Positions 5,566 through 12,957 of a DNA stretch of 21,698 bases are shown here, one piece after another. A model generated the notes under the pieces. That model was given only the letters and a program-made list of their open reading frames with translations. It had not been told where the DNA came from and ran no database searches. The first letter of the stretch is position 1; every line of letters starts with the position of its first letter. The DNA comes from a virus, in IMG/VR virus record IMGVR_UViG_3300020005_000027, positions 1 through 21,698 of that record. One strand, given 5' to 3'. The position numbers and the translations under genes are program-made.

Positions 5566-6936
5566 AATTAACTATAAAACAAACTCGGGCTTTGGATGTG
5601 CTCGAAGATGGCACCACTGGAGAATTGTACTACGGTGGTGCTGCGTAACAAGCCCCTTTCTGGTAACAGTTAGGGGCAATGTGCAGGAGGTGGGAAATCG
5701 GTTCTTGGTTGTTACTGGCAGATAAAAAGAAGATTAAAGTTTCCTGGTACAAGAGGGTTTATCGGGAGATCAGAGTTAAAAAACCTAAAAAAAACCACCC
5801 TCAATTCGTTCTTTGAAGTTTGTAAAATGCAGGGATTGAAAGTTGGAAGTCACATTACTTACAATGCACAGGATAGTATTATTAAATTCTTTAATGGATC
5901 GGAAATAATACTAGCTGATTTGTACGCTTATCCTAGTGATCCGGAGTTCGATAGTTTGGGTTCATTGGAAGTAACAGACGCTTTTGTAGATGAGGCGCCT
6001 CAGATAATAAGTAAGGCGAAGCAAATACTTAAATCTCGTATCAGGTTTAAGATTGATGACTTCGGGCTTATTCCAAAATTACTAATGACCGGAAATCCAT
6101 CAAAAGGCTGGGCTTACTATGATTTCTATTTACCAAATGAGCAAGGCACTTTAAGGACGGATAGAAAATTTATTCAAGCATTAGTAACAGACAATCCGAA
6201 TATCTCTGAGCATTATATTGAATCATTACGAGGACTTGATAAGAACAGCAGAGAAAGATTATTAAACGGTAACTGGCGATACGATGATGACCCGGCTGCA
6301 TTGATTGAGTATGATCACATCATTAACTGTTTTAGTAATACTCATGTTAACGGAGAATATAAATGTATAACAGCGGATATAGCACGTTACGGGAATGATA
6401 ATACGGTTATCGGAGTATGGAAAGGGCATCGGGTTAAATTGTACAGTTATCACGGTTTGAGTGTTACCGAATCAGCGAATAAGATAAACGAGCATAGGAA
6501 TCAGAATGCAATTGGAATGAGTGATGTGATTGTGGATGAAGATGGGATCGGCGGCGGGGTTGTGGATATTTTACGGTGTAAAGGGTTCGTGAATAATAGC
6601 ACACCATTGCCGGGGCCAGATATGCCGATCATGGATAGAATGGGAAATGTGAAGGCAGATAATTTTATAAACTTAAAATCTCAATGTTATTTTAAATTAG
6701 CCGATAGGATTAATAGCAATGGATTGTTTATAGAGTGTGAAGAAAATTTAAAGCAAACAATCATTGAAGAATTAGAACAAGTGAAGCAATATAATATGGA
6801 CAAGGATAATAAAAAACAAGTGATGCCCAAAGATAAGGTGAAGGAATTAATAGGCCGTTCACCTGACTTCAGCGACACTTTAATGATGAGAGAATGGTTT
6901 GAATTAACGCCTAAATGGGTTATACCCGTAGCATGA
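5562..6936 (+). CDS. terL: terminase large subunit, frame interrupted by a 40-nt gap within the P-loop
   Basis: This is the ATPase/nuclease that packages DNA through the portal. The frame starts at TTG 5562 (overlapping the HNH TGA) and encodes KLTIKQTRALDVL to YYGGAA (codon 28, GCG 5643-5645), directly followed by TAA. Coding resumes in another frame at GGA 5686 with GGGKS. Joined, the product has 444 residues, a normal length. It has Walker A GAAGGGKS (26-33), Walker B AFVDEA (Asp130-Glu131), and RNase H-like nuclease acids in TADIARYG (Asp259), VDEDGIGG (Asp312/314) and SPDFSDTLM (Asp422/425). Without joining, the first ATG in the downstream frame is at 5827, beyond Walker A, giving an enzyme with no P-loop. 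No ATG, GTG or TTG lies between the TAG at 5671 and 5827 in that frame. Confidence 0.9.
5646..5685 (+). other. candidate translational-bypass gap (40 nt) in terL
   Basis: The gap runs from the base after the proposed take-off codon GCG (5643-5645) to the end of the proposed landing codon GCA (5683-5685). The first gap codon is UAA. A second in-frame UAA lies at 5661, and the downstream frame has UAG at 5671, so neither readthrough nor a single frameshift rebuilds the protein. Both boundary codons are Ala and can be read by one tRNA-Ala with anticodon UGC. AGGGG (5672-5676) lies six bases upstream of the landing codon, like the Shine-Dalgarno-like GAG before the T4 gene 60 landing site. Alternatives are a spliced mini-intron, a dead gene or an assembly error. 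Confidence 0.6.
5652..5677 (+). other. GNRA-capped RNA hairpin inside the terL gap
   Basis: GCCCCT (5652-5657) pairs perfectly with AGGGGC (5672-5677). Inside, CTG (5660-5662) pairs with CAG (5667-5669) around a GTAA loop, a GNRA tetraloop. The two helices stack through a symmetric UU/UU internal loop. The hairpin occupies 26 of the 40 gap bases, starting six bases after the take-off stop and ending five bases before the landing codon. T4 gene 60 has a comparable stem-loop just after its take-off codon. Confidence 0.7.
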
Positions 6937-8444
6937 GTTTATTAGATTTTTTAATACCGAACAAGAGACGAACAGAGCAAAAGGCTAATCCGTATACAGG
7001 GCTTCAGCTACAGCCAGGTATCAGATATTCTATTGTCAACGGAAGATTAGTTACTCCTACTGACAATAAAAGCACTTACATAACTGAAGGTTACAATAAG
7101 AATGAAATTATTTATGCTGTTATAAATCTGATTCTAGATAAAGTTATCCTACCTGACTGGAGATTGTATAAAATAGTTGATGAAAATAAACTGAAGCAGT
7201 ATGAAAGAATAATGTCTCACAAGAATATTACCGCAAAGGATTATAAGAGGGCAATGCAGCTAAAGTATGAATCATTAGAGCCTTTAAGTACATTTAATAT
7301 TCAGGCAGGTAAATTAAAAGATTTGCTTAAATACCCGAATGATTGTGATACGTTTCAGGATCATAACAGATCATTATTTTTATTTAAACTCCTCACGGGA
7401 GATTATTACGAATGGTGGGAAACGCTAAGTCTAGGGGCTAATTCAGGGATGCCAAATTCTTTGTGGTCGCTTCCTTCCCAACACATGACTATAAAAGTTA
7501 CAGAAGATTTTCCCGCAAAGCCAGCAGAGTATCAGTTAATGGTTTGGAACAAAATATTCAGTAGGGAATCTATTCTACATGAGAAGTATGTTAATCCAAA
7601 TTGGAACATAAACGGCGAACAATTATACGGTTTTTCTCCTTTGAAACCTTATTTAAAAAACCTTGTTAGAAATAATTCATCAAAGGATGCAGCAGCAGCA
7701 CAATTGCAGAATGGCGGTTTATCTGATATTATTTACATGGATGACTCTAGATTCTCACCAGAACAAGGATTACAGGCGGCAAACGCTTTAAAGATTAAGT
7801 TAGCTGAAGAATATTCCGGTCCCGCTAACTACGGTAAACACGCAATAAGTGGGGTTAAAACAGGCGTAGCGCAATTAGGAAATACTATTGCTGATCTTGG
7901 TATAAAAGATTTAGAGGAATGGGATGCAATCATGGCCTGTAATATTTACGGTGTACCTCCTGAGTTATTAGGATTAACGGCTAAGACTTACAACAACATG
8001 AAAGAGGCTGAGAAAGCATTAACAAGTCGTTCGGCAATACCGTTACTAAACAGCAGAAAGAATAGTTTAAATAGACAGATACAAACTAACACCGCACTTA
8101 AGGGGCAGAATGTTTATTGTGATTACGATATTGATTGTTTCCCTGAATTGCAAGTTGACATGAATCAAACAATGACGGCGGTAAGTCAGTTAACAATGCG
8201 TACACCTAACGAAGAAAGAGAAGCAATAAATTGGGAAATGAGACCGGAACCAGAAGCAGACGAAGTATGGGTTAAGACTTCCGGAGGTATGCAGCCATTG
8301 AGTGACTACCAAGCAAGCGTAGTTGATCAAGCATTAATGAACCAAAGTATATTAGATGGAACAGCAAACAGTCAATCTAACGGAGCAGCAGCTTCAGCAA
8401 ATGGCAAAGCAAGAGTTTCCAATGGAAAGGTATTGTTGTCCTGA
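6933..8444 (+). CDS. portal protein
   Basis: The protein has 503 residues from ATG 6933 (MSLLDFLIPNKRR), overlapping the terminase stop by ATGA; an in-frame ATG at 6915 would add six residues. It forms the dodecameric ring at the capsid vertex through which DNA enters. Early NEIIYAVINLILDKVI (about 58-73) is the typical portal N-terminal helix. The block IYGVPPELLGL then NNMKEAEKAL (about 338-365), ending SAIPLL, is the clear portal hallmark. The C-terminal 40 residues are low-complexity, Ala/Ser/Asn-rich. Position between terminase and MuF agrees. Confidence 0.93.
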   Translation: MSLLDFLIPNKRRTEQKANPYTGLQLQPGIRYSIVNGRLVTPTDNKSTYITEGYNKNEIIYAVINLILDKVILPDWRLYKIVDENKLKQYERIMSHKNITAKDYKRAMQLKYESLEPLSTFNIQAGKLKDLLKYPNDCDTFQDHNRSLFLFKLLTGDYYEWWETLSLGANSGMPNSLWSLPSQHMTIKVTEDFPAKPAEYQLMVWNKIFSRESILHEKYVNPNWNINGEQLYGFSPLKPYLKNLVRNNSSKDAAAAQLQNGGLSDIIYMDDSRFSPEQGLQAANALKIKLAEEYSGPANYGKHAISGVKTGVAQLGNTIADLGIKDLEEWDAIMACNIYGVPPELLGLTAKTYNNMKEAEKALTSRSAIPLLNSRKNSLNRQIQTNTALKGQNVYCDYDIDCFPELQVDMNQTMTAVSQLTMRTPNEEREAINWEMRPEPEADEVWVKTSGGMQPLSDYQASVVDQALMNQSILDGTANSQSNGAAASANGKARVSNGKVLLS

Positions 8445-8503
8445 TAAGAAAAGGAAGATATTAATGTTGAGAGAACAATATATTTTAATGATTAAAAAAC
8501 AAA

Positions 8504-9427
8504 ATGAACTTAGATAAAAAATACGAAACTTATTTCTACCCAAAGATCAAGAAACCTATTGATGAAATATTCGATACGGTTACTCATATACTTAATTCAC
8601 AAGGCAAACAAGCGGCAATAACTTACATAAATAAACAATTAACCCTTGAAGGATTAACTAAGGAAGTTAAAACTCTTCATTCTACTGTTGGGGTAAGACA
8701 GGCTAATATTATTACTCGTTCATTGAAACAAGATGAAAGAAAAAGCATTATAAGACTTCCAAAAGGAGAATATAAATCTTGGACGAATAAAGATGGCTCT
8801 TTTAGTCAAATGTTTATACCTGAAACCAAAGAAGGTGGTTCGTTTGGGTTAAACTCTCAATGGATAAACTGGATTACTAATTACCTACGCAATCATTTAA
8901 TTCAGAACATAACTTTTAAAGTAGCTGAAACAACCAAAGATTTTTTACTTAACGTTCTCAATAAATCAATCAGCGAAGGATTAGGCATTGACGAAACAGT
9001 TAGGCTTTTAGAAGGATCGGGATTCAGCGCAATCCAAGCAGCCCGTATTGTAAGGACTGAGGTTAATATGGCTTCAAATGCTGGCACGCTTGCAGCAGGC
9101 GAGACTTACGATTGGCAGATGCAAAAGAAATGGATTGCAGTACACGACAACAGAACAAGAGGCATAAATCCTAAAGATCATGCTTCGCATATTGGACTCG
9201 ACGGAACGGTAATAGATTTTGAAGATCAGTTTATCGACCCCCGCAATGGTGACAGGTTGCAAAGCCCTGGAGATCCGAAGGCTTCAGCAGAATCAGTTAT
9301 TAATTGTAGATGCCAAATGTCATTAAAACCGAAACGGGATAGTCGTGGACGATTAATACCGAAGCGGCAAAGTACAATTGTTATTTACCCATCACGTCAA
9401 AGGAGACAACAAATCGTAACGATATGA
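8504..9427 (+). CDS. minor head protein, MuF (SPP1 gp7/Mu gpF-like)
   Basis: The protein has 307 residues. The C-terminal half carries the MuF domain: IVRTEVNMASNAGT (182-195), KKWIAVHDNRTRG (208-220), DHASHIGLDG (225-234), then LQSPGDPKASAESVI and NCRCQM (about 252-273), with the paired Cys residues typical of this domain. MuF proteins bind the portal inside the head and help DNA ejection or assembly. The N-terminal half is helical and probably contacts the portal. The gene starts 59 bases after the portal stop, one of the few gaps in the head module, and I see no second gene in that gap. The C-terminal tail is unusually basic (RRQQIVTI end). Confidence 0.9.
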   Translation: MNLDKKYETYFYPKIKKPIDEIFDTVTHILNSQGKQAAITYINKQLTLEGLTKEVKTLHSTVGVRQANIITRSLKQDERKSIIRLPKGEYKSWTNKDGSFSQMFIPETKEGGSFGLNSQWINWITNYLRNHLIQNITFKVAETTKDFLLNVLNKSISEGLGIDETVRLLEGSGFSAIQAARIVRTEVNMASNAGTLAAGETYDWQMQKKWIAVHDNRTRGINPKDHASHIGLDGTVIDFEDQFIDPRNGDRLQSPGDPKASAESVINCRCQMSLKPKRDSRGRLIPKRQSTIVIYPSRQRRQQIVTI

Positions 9428-9591
9428 AAAAGGGAGTATGGTGGATGAAAGATGGTGATAAGTATGAATCATTCGTATTGCAGTCAAAAACTGAAACAAA
9501 ATTATTGGTTAAAAAGAATGGTAAACCTTTTTCAGTTGAAAGATGCGATAAACTTAATTTAATGAGGACTAAAAAACCAAGCGAATTATGA
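9424..9591 (+). CDS. hypothetical microprotein, 55 aa
   Basis: This small frame overlaps MuF (ATGA at 9424) and the next microprotein (ATGA at 9588), which supports translation. The product is basic and mostly hydrophilic, starting MKKGVWWMKDGDKYESFVLQ. It has the look of a single small beta-sheet domain, with one Cys and no membrane segment. No family is recognised. Being translated between MuF and protease it may be a minor head or regulatory protein, but this is only positional. Confidence 0.6.
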   Translation: MKKGVWWMKDGDKYESFVLQSKTETKLLVKKNGKPFSVERCDKLNLMRTKKPSEL

Positions 9592-9728
9592 AATTATTTA
9601 TTATACGTTTATTGCTCATACTAGTATTTTTCTTGCTGTTTCATTTTGTAATTCATTCTGAACCGGCAATACTTTGGGCATTCGTAGCAACATATATTTT
9701 AGAACCTTTAATAGTTCAAATAACATGA
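9588..9728 (+). CDS. membrane microprotein, 46 aa, two hydrophobic segments
   Basis: The frame is bounded by ATGA overlaps on both sides (9588 and 9725). Residues 3-22 are strongly hydrophobic (FIIRLLLILVFFLLFHFVI) with one Arg. A second, weaker segment spans about 27-45 (AILWAFVATYILEPLIV) after a short polar SEP turn. The two-span hairpin plan and size resemble small pinholin-type proteins, but the location between MuF and the prohead protease is not a lysis module. The function is unknown. The fixed position suggests co-expression with head genes. Confidence 0.6.
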   Translation: MKLFIIRLLLILVFFLLFHFVIHSEPAILWAFVATYILEPLIVQIT

Positions 9729-10570
9729 AAGATATTTATTCATACAAAGACTTTGCAATATCAGACCCTATACAAATAAAAGATGTAGATGGTCGCAAAG
9801 GAATTGTAACCGGATATTTTGCAAACTTTGATTCTTTGGACAGCGATGGTGATATAATAATGAAAGGTGCTTTTACAAAAACCATTGCAGCTACAGGGCC
9901 ACAATCGGCAAAGCCACGAATAAAACATTTGCTTAACCACGATCCTTCGCAGCCTTTGGGGGTTATCACAATGTTAAAAGAAGATAATAAAGGATTGTAC
10001 TACGAATCAAAATTAGGGAGTCATTCACTTGGTGTTGATTTTGTCAAGATGGTTGAAAGCGATCTGATAAAAGAACATTCAATAGGTTATCAAGTAAAAA
10101 AGTTTAGCCAAGTAACCCCGTGGGATGAATATAAAGATGGCGACACTTTGCGGGAATTAACCGAATTGAAACTTTGGGAAGGGTCATCCCTTACTGCATG
10201 GGGTGCAAATTCAAACACTCCTTTAACCGGATTAAAAAGTAGTATCGAGATAAATAAACTTTTGAATAAGGCAGAGGCAATAGAGAAGTTTTGTCGTGAT
10301 TCAAAAGCGACTGATGAAACTATTGAAACTCTTTTATTATATAACAAACAACTTTTACAAACTATCACGGAACTAACATCCAAACAAACGGATAACGCCA
10401 TTGTTGACGATACAGTTGAAGTAGAAAGTAAGGTCGAAGAAACCAAGTCGGAAGTTGTCGACTGTCCATCCTGTAAACAAGTAAATTATAATTCTGATAA
10501 AGGCTATGTAGTCTGTCGGAGTTGTAAGAAAATATTTGTTCCGGGAACGGATTTTACTTTAAAATTTTAA
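9725..10570 (+). CDS. HK97-type prohead protease with C-terminal zinc ribbon
   Basis: The protein has 281 residues from ATG 9725 (MKDIYSYKDF), the ATGA overlap; a longer frame exists from 9674 but would run over the membrane microprotein. The U35/HK97 protease core includes GYFANFDSLDSDGDIIMKGA (30-49), KHLLNHDPSQPLG with catalytic His72, and KEHSIGYQV with nucleophile Ser119. The enzyme matures the prohead by cleaving the capsid delta domain. After a helical linker (about 190-240) there is an unexpected CX2C-X13-CX2C zinc ribbon (Cys247, 250, 264, 267; motifs CPSC and CRSC). That is not part of the usual protease, which ends soon after the core or its scaffold-like tail. Confidence 0.92.
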   Translation: MKDIYSYKDFAISDPIQIKDVDGRKGIVTGYFANFDSLDSDGDIIMKGAFTKTIAATGPQSAKPRIKHLLNHDPSQPLGVITMLKEDNKGLYYESKLGSHSLGVDFVKMVESDLIKEHSIGYQVKKFSQVTPWDEYKDGDTLRELTELKLWEGSSLTAWGANSNTPLTGLKSSIEINKLLNKAEAIEKFCRDSKATDETIETLLLYNKQLLQTITELTSKQTDNAIVDDTVEVESKVEETKSEVVDCPSCKQVNYNSDKGYVVCRSCKKIFVPGTDFTLKF

Positions 10571-10581
10571 AAATTAAAACA

Positions 10582-11844
10582 ATGGCAGATGAAATGAAAA
10601 TTAGCGGCGCACAACTACAAAAGATGTTCGACGCTATGAAAGACAATTTGGAATCATCTCTATCAGAGAAGATAGGAGGTGTCGTTATTGACGTGCAGAC
10701 TCTAACTCATCAGCAAGCTAACGGCGCTCCTAAAAAAGCATTAGATGAAATGGAGGGTAAGATCAATGCTAAGATTACAGAATTGGGAGCAAATTTTACT
10801 CAGTTCGTTGAAGATGCTAAAAAGAATCAGGTTCTAATTGATGAGTTGGCTATTGATCGTCAGAAGAGAAAAGATAATGCAGCTAATAAGCCTGATTTCA
10901 AAACCGCATGGAGTGGAGTTATAGAACAATTCAAGGAAAAGAAAAGCGAAATAGAAAAATTGGATCTTGGTCAAAAGATTAGTATCAAGTTGCCTCAAAA
11001 CGCAATGGACTTTGAAGAAAAAGCAATTATGACCATTGCAAATACAACAACAGGCATCGGTACAACCACCTTCAATGATCGTTTGGGTATTTTACCAGCG
11101 CAGAAAATCAATTTCCGTGACATACTTTCAACAGCACCTTCAGATGGTAATGGAAGTTATGTAACGTATCGTGAGACTTCAGCCGTTCAGGCTCCTGCTG
11201 TTCAAACTGAAGGTTCTGCTAAAGCTAACTTGCAATATACTTTCTCGGCTATTACAGCTACGTTGAAATACATTGCCGGTTTTGCAACATTCACAAAGCA
11301 ACTTACTTTCAATTTGAATTTCATGCAGAACAAACTGCCACAAATGTTGCTTCGTGATTTCTACAAAGCAGAGAACGCTTATTTATTTAATACACTTGCT
11401 GGTAACTCAACAGGCACAAGTTTGCCCGCTGGTACTTTAGCTAAAGCAGATGTTGAGGAAATTTTACAGGTAATAGCCAGCCAGAGAGGTAGAAACTTTG
11501 ATGCTTCTTATGGAATAATTGACTGGAGCGAATGGCAAAGAATACTTGCAACCAAACCATCTGACTATTCAATTCCAGGTGGTGTATTGATTGACGGTAA
11601 CGGTATCATCCGTATTGCTGGTATGCCAATCATTCCTGCGGCTTGGGCGCAAACAGATCACATCTTGGTTTATGATAATTACTACTACGAGAGAGTAGAA
11701 GGAGAGGCTCTTTCAGTAACTATCAGTTATGAGAACCAAGACAACTTTGAGAAGAATCAGGTAACGATGAAGGTGGAGTGCTTTGAAGAGCTCAATAGAT
11801 TGCGTGACGATGCTTCTATTTACTATGATTTCGGTAATAGCTAA
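10582..11844 (+). CDS. major capsid protein, HK97 fold
   Basis: The protein has 420 residues. Residues 1 to about 130 are charged and helical, fitting the delta (scaffolding) domain removed by the adjacent protease. The mature part begins near the segment IMTIANTTTGIGTTTF (about 150). It includes the E-loop/N-arm region with FRDILSTAPSDGNGSYVTYR, the FATFTKQLTFNLNFMQNKLP spine region, and the P/A-domain block IDGNGIIRIAGMPIIPAAW near the C-terminus (about 335-355), all characteristic of Phage_capsid family proteins. It starts 11 bases after the protease stop with an A-rich leader and no Shine-Dalgarno. A terminator follows at 11929-11960. Confidence 0.93.
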   Translation: MADEMKISGAQLQKMFDAMKDNLESSLSEKIGGVVIDVQTLTHQQANGAPKKALDEMEGKINAKITELGANFTQFVEDAKKNQVLIDELAIDRQKRKDNAANKPDFKTAWSGVIEQFKEKKSEIEKLDLGQKISIKLPQNAMDFEEKAIMTIANTTTGIGTTTFNDRLGILPAQKINFRDILSTAPSDGNGSYVTYRETSAVQAPAVQTEGSAKANLQYTFSAITATLKYIAGFATFTKQLTFNLNFMQNKLPQMLLRDFYKAENAYLFNTLAGNSTGTSLPAGTLAKADVEEILQVIASQRGRNFDASYGIIDWSEWQRILATKPSDYSIPGGVLIDGNGIIRIAGMPIIPAAWAQTDHILVYDNYYYERVEGEALSVTISYENQDNFEKNQVTMKVECFEELNRLRDDASIYYDFGNS

Positions 11845-11855
11845 AATTTGAAACC

Positions 11856-11924
11856 ATGATAACAGTAACACAATCCCCCGGAGTTCCAAACCCTAAACCG
11901 GGTGGTCCTAGTGGGACTAAATAG
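11856..11924 (+). CDS. tiny Pro/Gly-rich ORF, 22 aa, doubtful
   Basis: ATG 11856 opens a frame ending TAG 11922-11924, coding MITVTQSPGVP and then PKPGGPSGTK. It lies just after the capsid gene and before its terminator. The high Pro/Gly content is unlike random translation of this AT-rich DNA and resembles short tails of phage decoration peptides. Only its position and composition argue for it. It is the only TAG-ended frame in my list. Confidence 0.35.
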   Translation: MITVTQSPGVPNPKPGGPSGTK

Positions 11925-11928
11925 GGTT

Positions 11929-11960
11929 ATAAGGGGTAATCTTACGGGACTACCCCTTAT
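11929..11960 (+). terminator. intrinsic terminator after the capsid gene
   Basis: ATAAGGGGTA (11929-11938) is a perfect ten-base inverted repeat of TACCCCTTAT (11951-11960) around a 12-base loop, followed by TTT and an A-rich run. This is a good Rho-independent terminator shape. It would separate strong capsid transcription from the connector and tail genes, or partially attenuate read-through. Confidence 0.7.
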
Positions 11961-11975
11961 TTTAAAAAATTAGAA

Positions 11976-12206
11976 ATGGCTAAAAAAAGATCAGAAGAAA
12001 CGAGAAAGATAATTTCAGAAACAAGAACAAAGTTTCCTTATGGAAAACCTGTTGTTCAGATGACAACTACTTACGAGGTAATTAAAGAATGGGATTCTGT
12101 TATTAAGGCTAGTAAAGAGTTAGGTATTAATTACGGTAACTTATCAACAGCAGCAAGAGGCGAAGCTAATCATGCTGGTGGTTACAGGTGGGAATATAAA
12201 GATTGA
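11976..12206 (+). CDS. NUMOD3-NUMOD1 protein, likely homing endonuclease remnant
   Basis: The protein has 76 residues. SEETRKIISETRTKF (6-20) is a NUMOD3 repeat, the short motif repeated in GIY-YIG and HNH homing endonucleases. Residues 24-76 (KPVVQMTTTYEVIKEWDSVI, then KASKELGINYGNLSTAARG and GGYRWEY) form a full NUMOD1 DNA-binding domain. No nuclease domain precedes it; the terminator is directly upstream. It is therefore a decayed homing endonuclease keeping only DNA-binding parts, or a co-opted DNA-binding protein. It overlaps the next microprotein by one base (TGATG). Confidence 0.75.
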   Translation: MAKKRSEETRKIISETRTKFPYGKPVVQMTTTYEVIKEWDSVIKASKELGINYGNLSTAARGEANHAGGYRWEYKD

Positions 12207-12379
12207 TGGAAAAGAGAGAAATAAATATTGAAAGTAAGAAAGATGTTAACCCACCAAAAAAAAGGAAACGCAAATCTGTGCCTAAGAAAGTGATGATATG
12301 GTCAACTAGGGAGAAACGTGAAGTTAATATTAATGATGATCCTTTAAGCACATTTAATTCTATGAATGATTATATATGA
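12206..12379 (+). CDS. small highly basic protein, 57 aa
   Basis: The frame starts on a TGATG overlap and ends on the ATGA overlap with the connector gene. The middle is a dense Lys/Arg cluster (PPKKRKRKSVPKK, residues 16-28), followed by a mixed C-terminal half. The charge suggests binding to DNA, RNA or a phosphate-rich surface. No family is recognised. It is positioned like a small head accessory protein, but it may also have travelled with the homing fragment upstream. Confidence 0.55.
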   Translation: MEKREINIESKKDVNPPKKRKRKSVPKKVMIWSTREKREVNINDDPLSTFNSMNDYI

Positions 12380-12957
12380 ATTATAACGCAGTCATATCAG
12401 TAAGGGATATTTCAGATGATTCAGGAACGATAACTGAGCCCGTTACACTTCAGGAAATGAAAGACTATTTAAGGTTAGAAGGTTATGTTGATACCGACCA
12501 ATCTACTTCTGATTCATTAAGCAATTTTACTTTTGATGACGCTTTGATAAGAGATATGATCACAGCATCCAGACAATTGATGGAAGAAACTTTGAACATG
12601 AGTTTAGTTTTTCACACATGGGAAGCTGTGTTAAATAACGGCAATGGTATGCAAGAAATTCCTTACGGCCCGGTAATAAGATTTTGGTATGTAAAAGATA
12701 AAGATGGCAACAGTTTAGATTATACTACAATTGGAAATTTATGGTATAATTTAAAAACGCCAGTTGCTTGTGGTTTAATAGTTACTTATGATGCTGGGTA
12801 TAATGATTCTCTGACACAAAGATTACCAAAGGGAATTAAAATTGATTTGATGAGATTGGTTACTTATTCGTATGAGTTTAGAGGCGATGATGATAAGATA
12901 CAGAATTTCGTTTCGCAGTTAGCAAGAAAATATTCACGAAATACATGGATAGTATGA
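12376..12957 (+). CDS. head-tail connector (gp6/gp15-like adaptor)
   Basis: The protein has 193 residues. The pattern TEPVTLQEMKDYLRLEG (about 20-36), then DDALIRDMITASRQLMEETL and the later beta-rich segment IPYGPVIRF through GLIVTYDAGYND, is the Phage_connect_1/gp6 arrangement. In it, an N-terminal four-helix domain binds the portal. It ends with a helix (KIDLMRLVTYSYEFRGD), also typical. An Asp/Ser-rich insertion (VDTDQSTSDSLSNFTFDD) separates the first two helices. It is translationally coupled with the next gene. Confidence 0.85.
   Translation: MNYNAVISVRDISDDSGTITEPVTLQEMKDYLRLEGYVDTDQSTSDSLSNFTFDDALIRDMITASRQLMEETLNMSLVFHTWEAVLNNGNGMQEIPYGPVIRFWYVKDKDGNSLDYTTIGNLWYNLKTPVACGLIVTYDAGYNDSLTQRLPKGIKIDLMRLVTYSYEFRGDDDKIQNFVSQLARKYSRNTWIV

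Noticed and set aside
5671-5673. TAG recoded as an amino acid in this phage
   Set aside because: TAG is scarce as a stop in the gene list, but no structural gene contains in-frame TAGs. TGA excess is explained by ATGA overlaps.
5014-5700. Group I or group II intron with HNH ORF interrupting terL
   Set aside because: The terL N-terminal codons lie after the HNH gene, so the HNH is not between exons. The real gap is only 40 nt, far too short for a self-splicing intron, and shows only one hairpin.
5643-5700. Simple +1 frameshift or stop readthrough to join the terL parts
   Set aside because: A +1 shift at GCG runs into UAG at 5671, and readthrough of UAA 5646 stays in the wrong frame. Either way extra residues would break the P-loop.
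10090-10446. 118-residue minus-strand frame opposite the prohead protease
   Set aside because: It is a shadow of a confidently identified protease gene, and its translation is Ser/Val-rich with no family pattern.
12250-12290. Nuclear localisation signal
   Set aside because: The basic cluster looks like one, but the host is bacterial. Simple charge is the better description.
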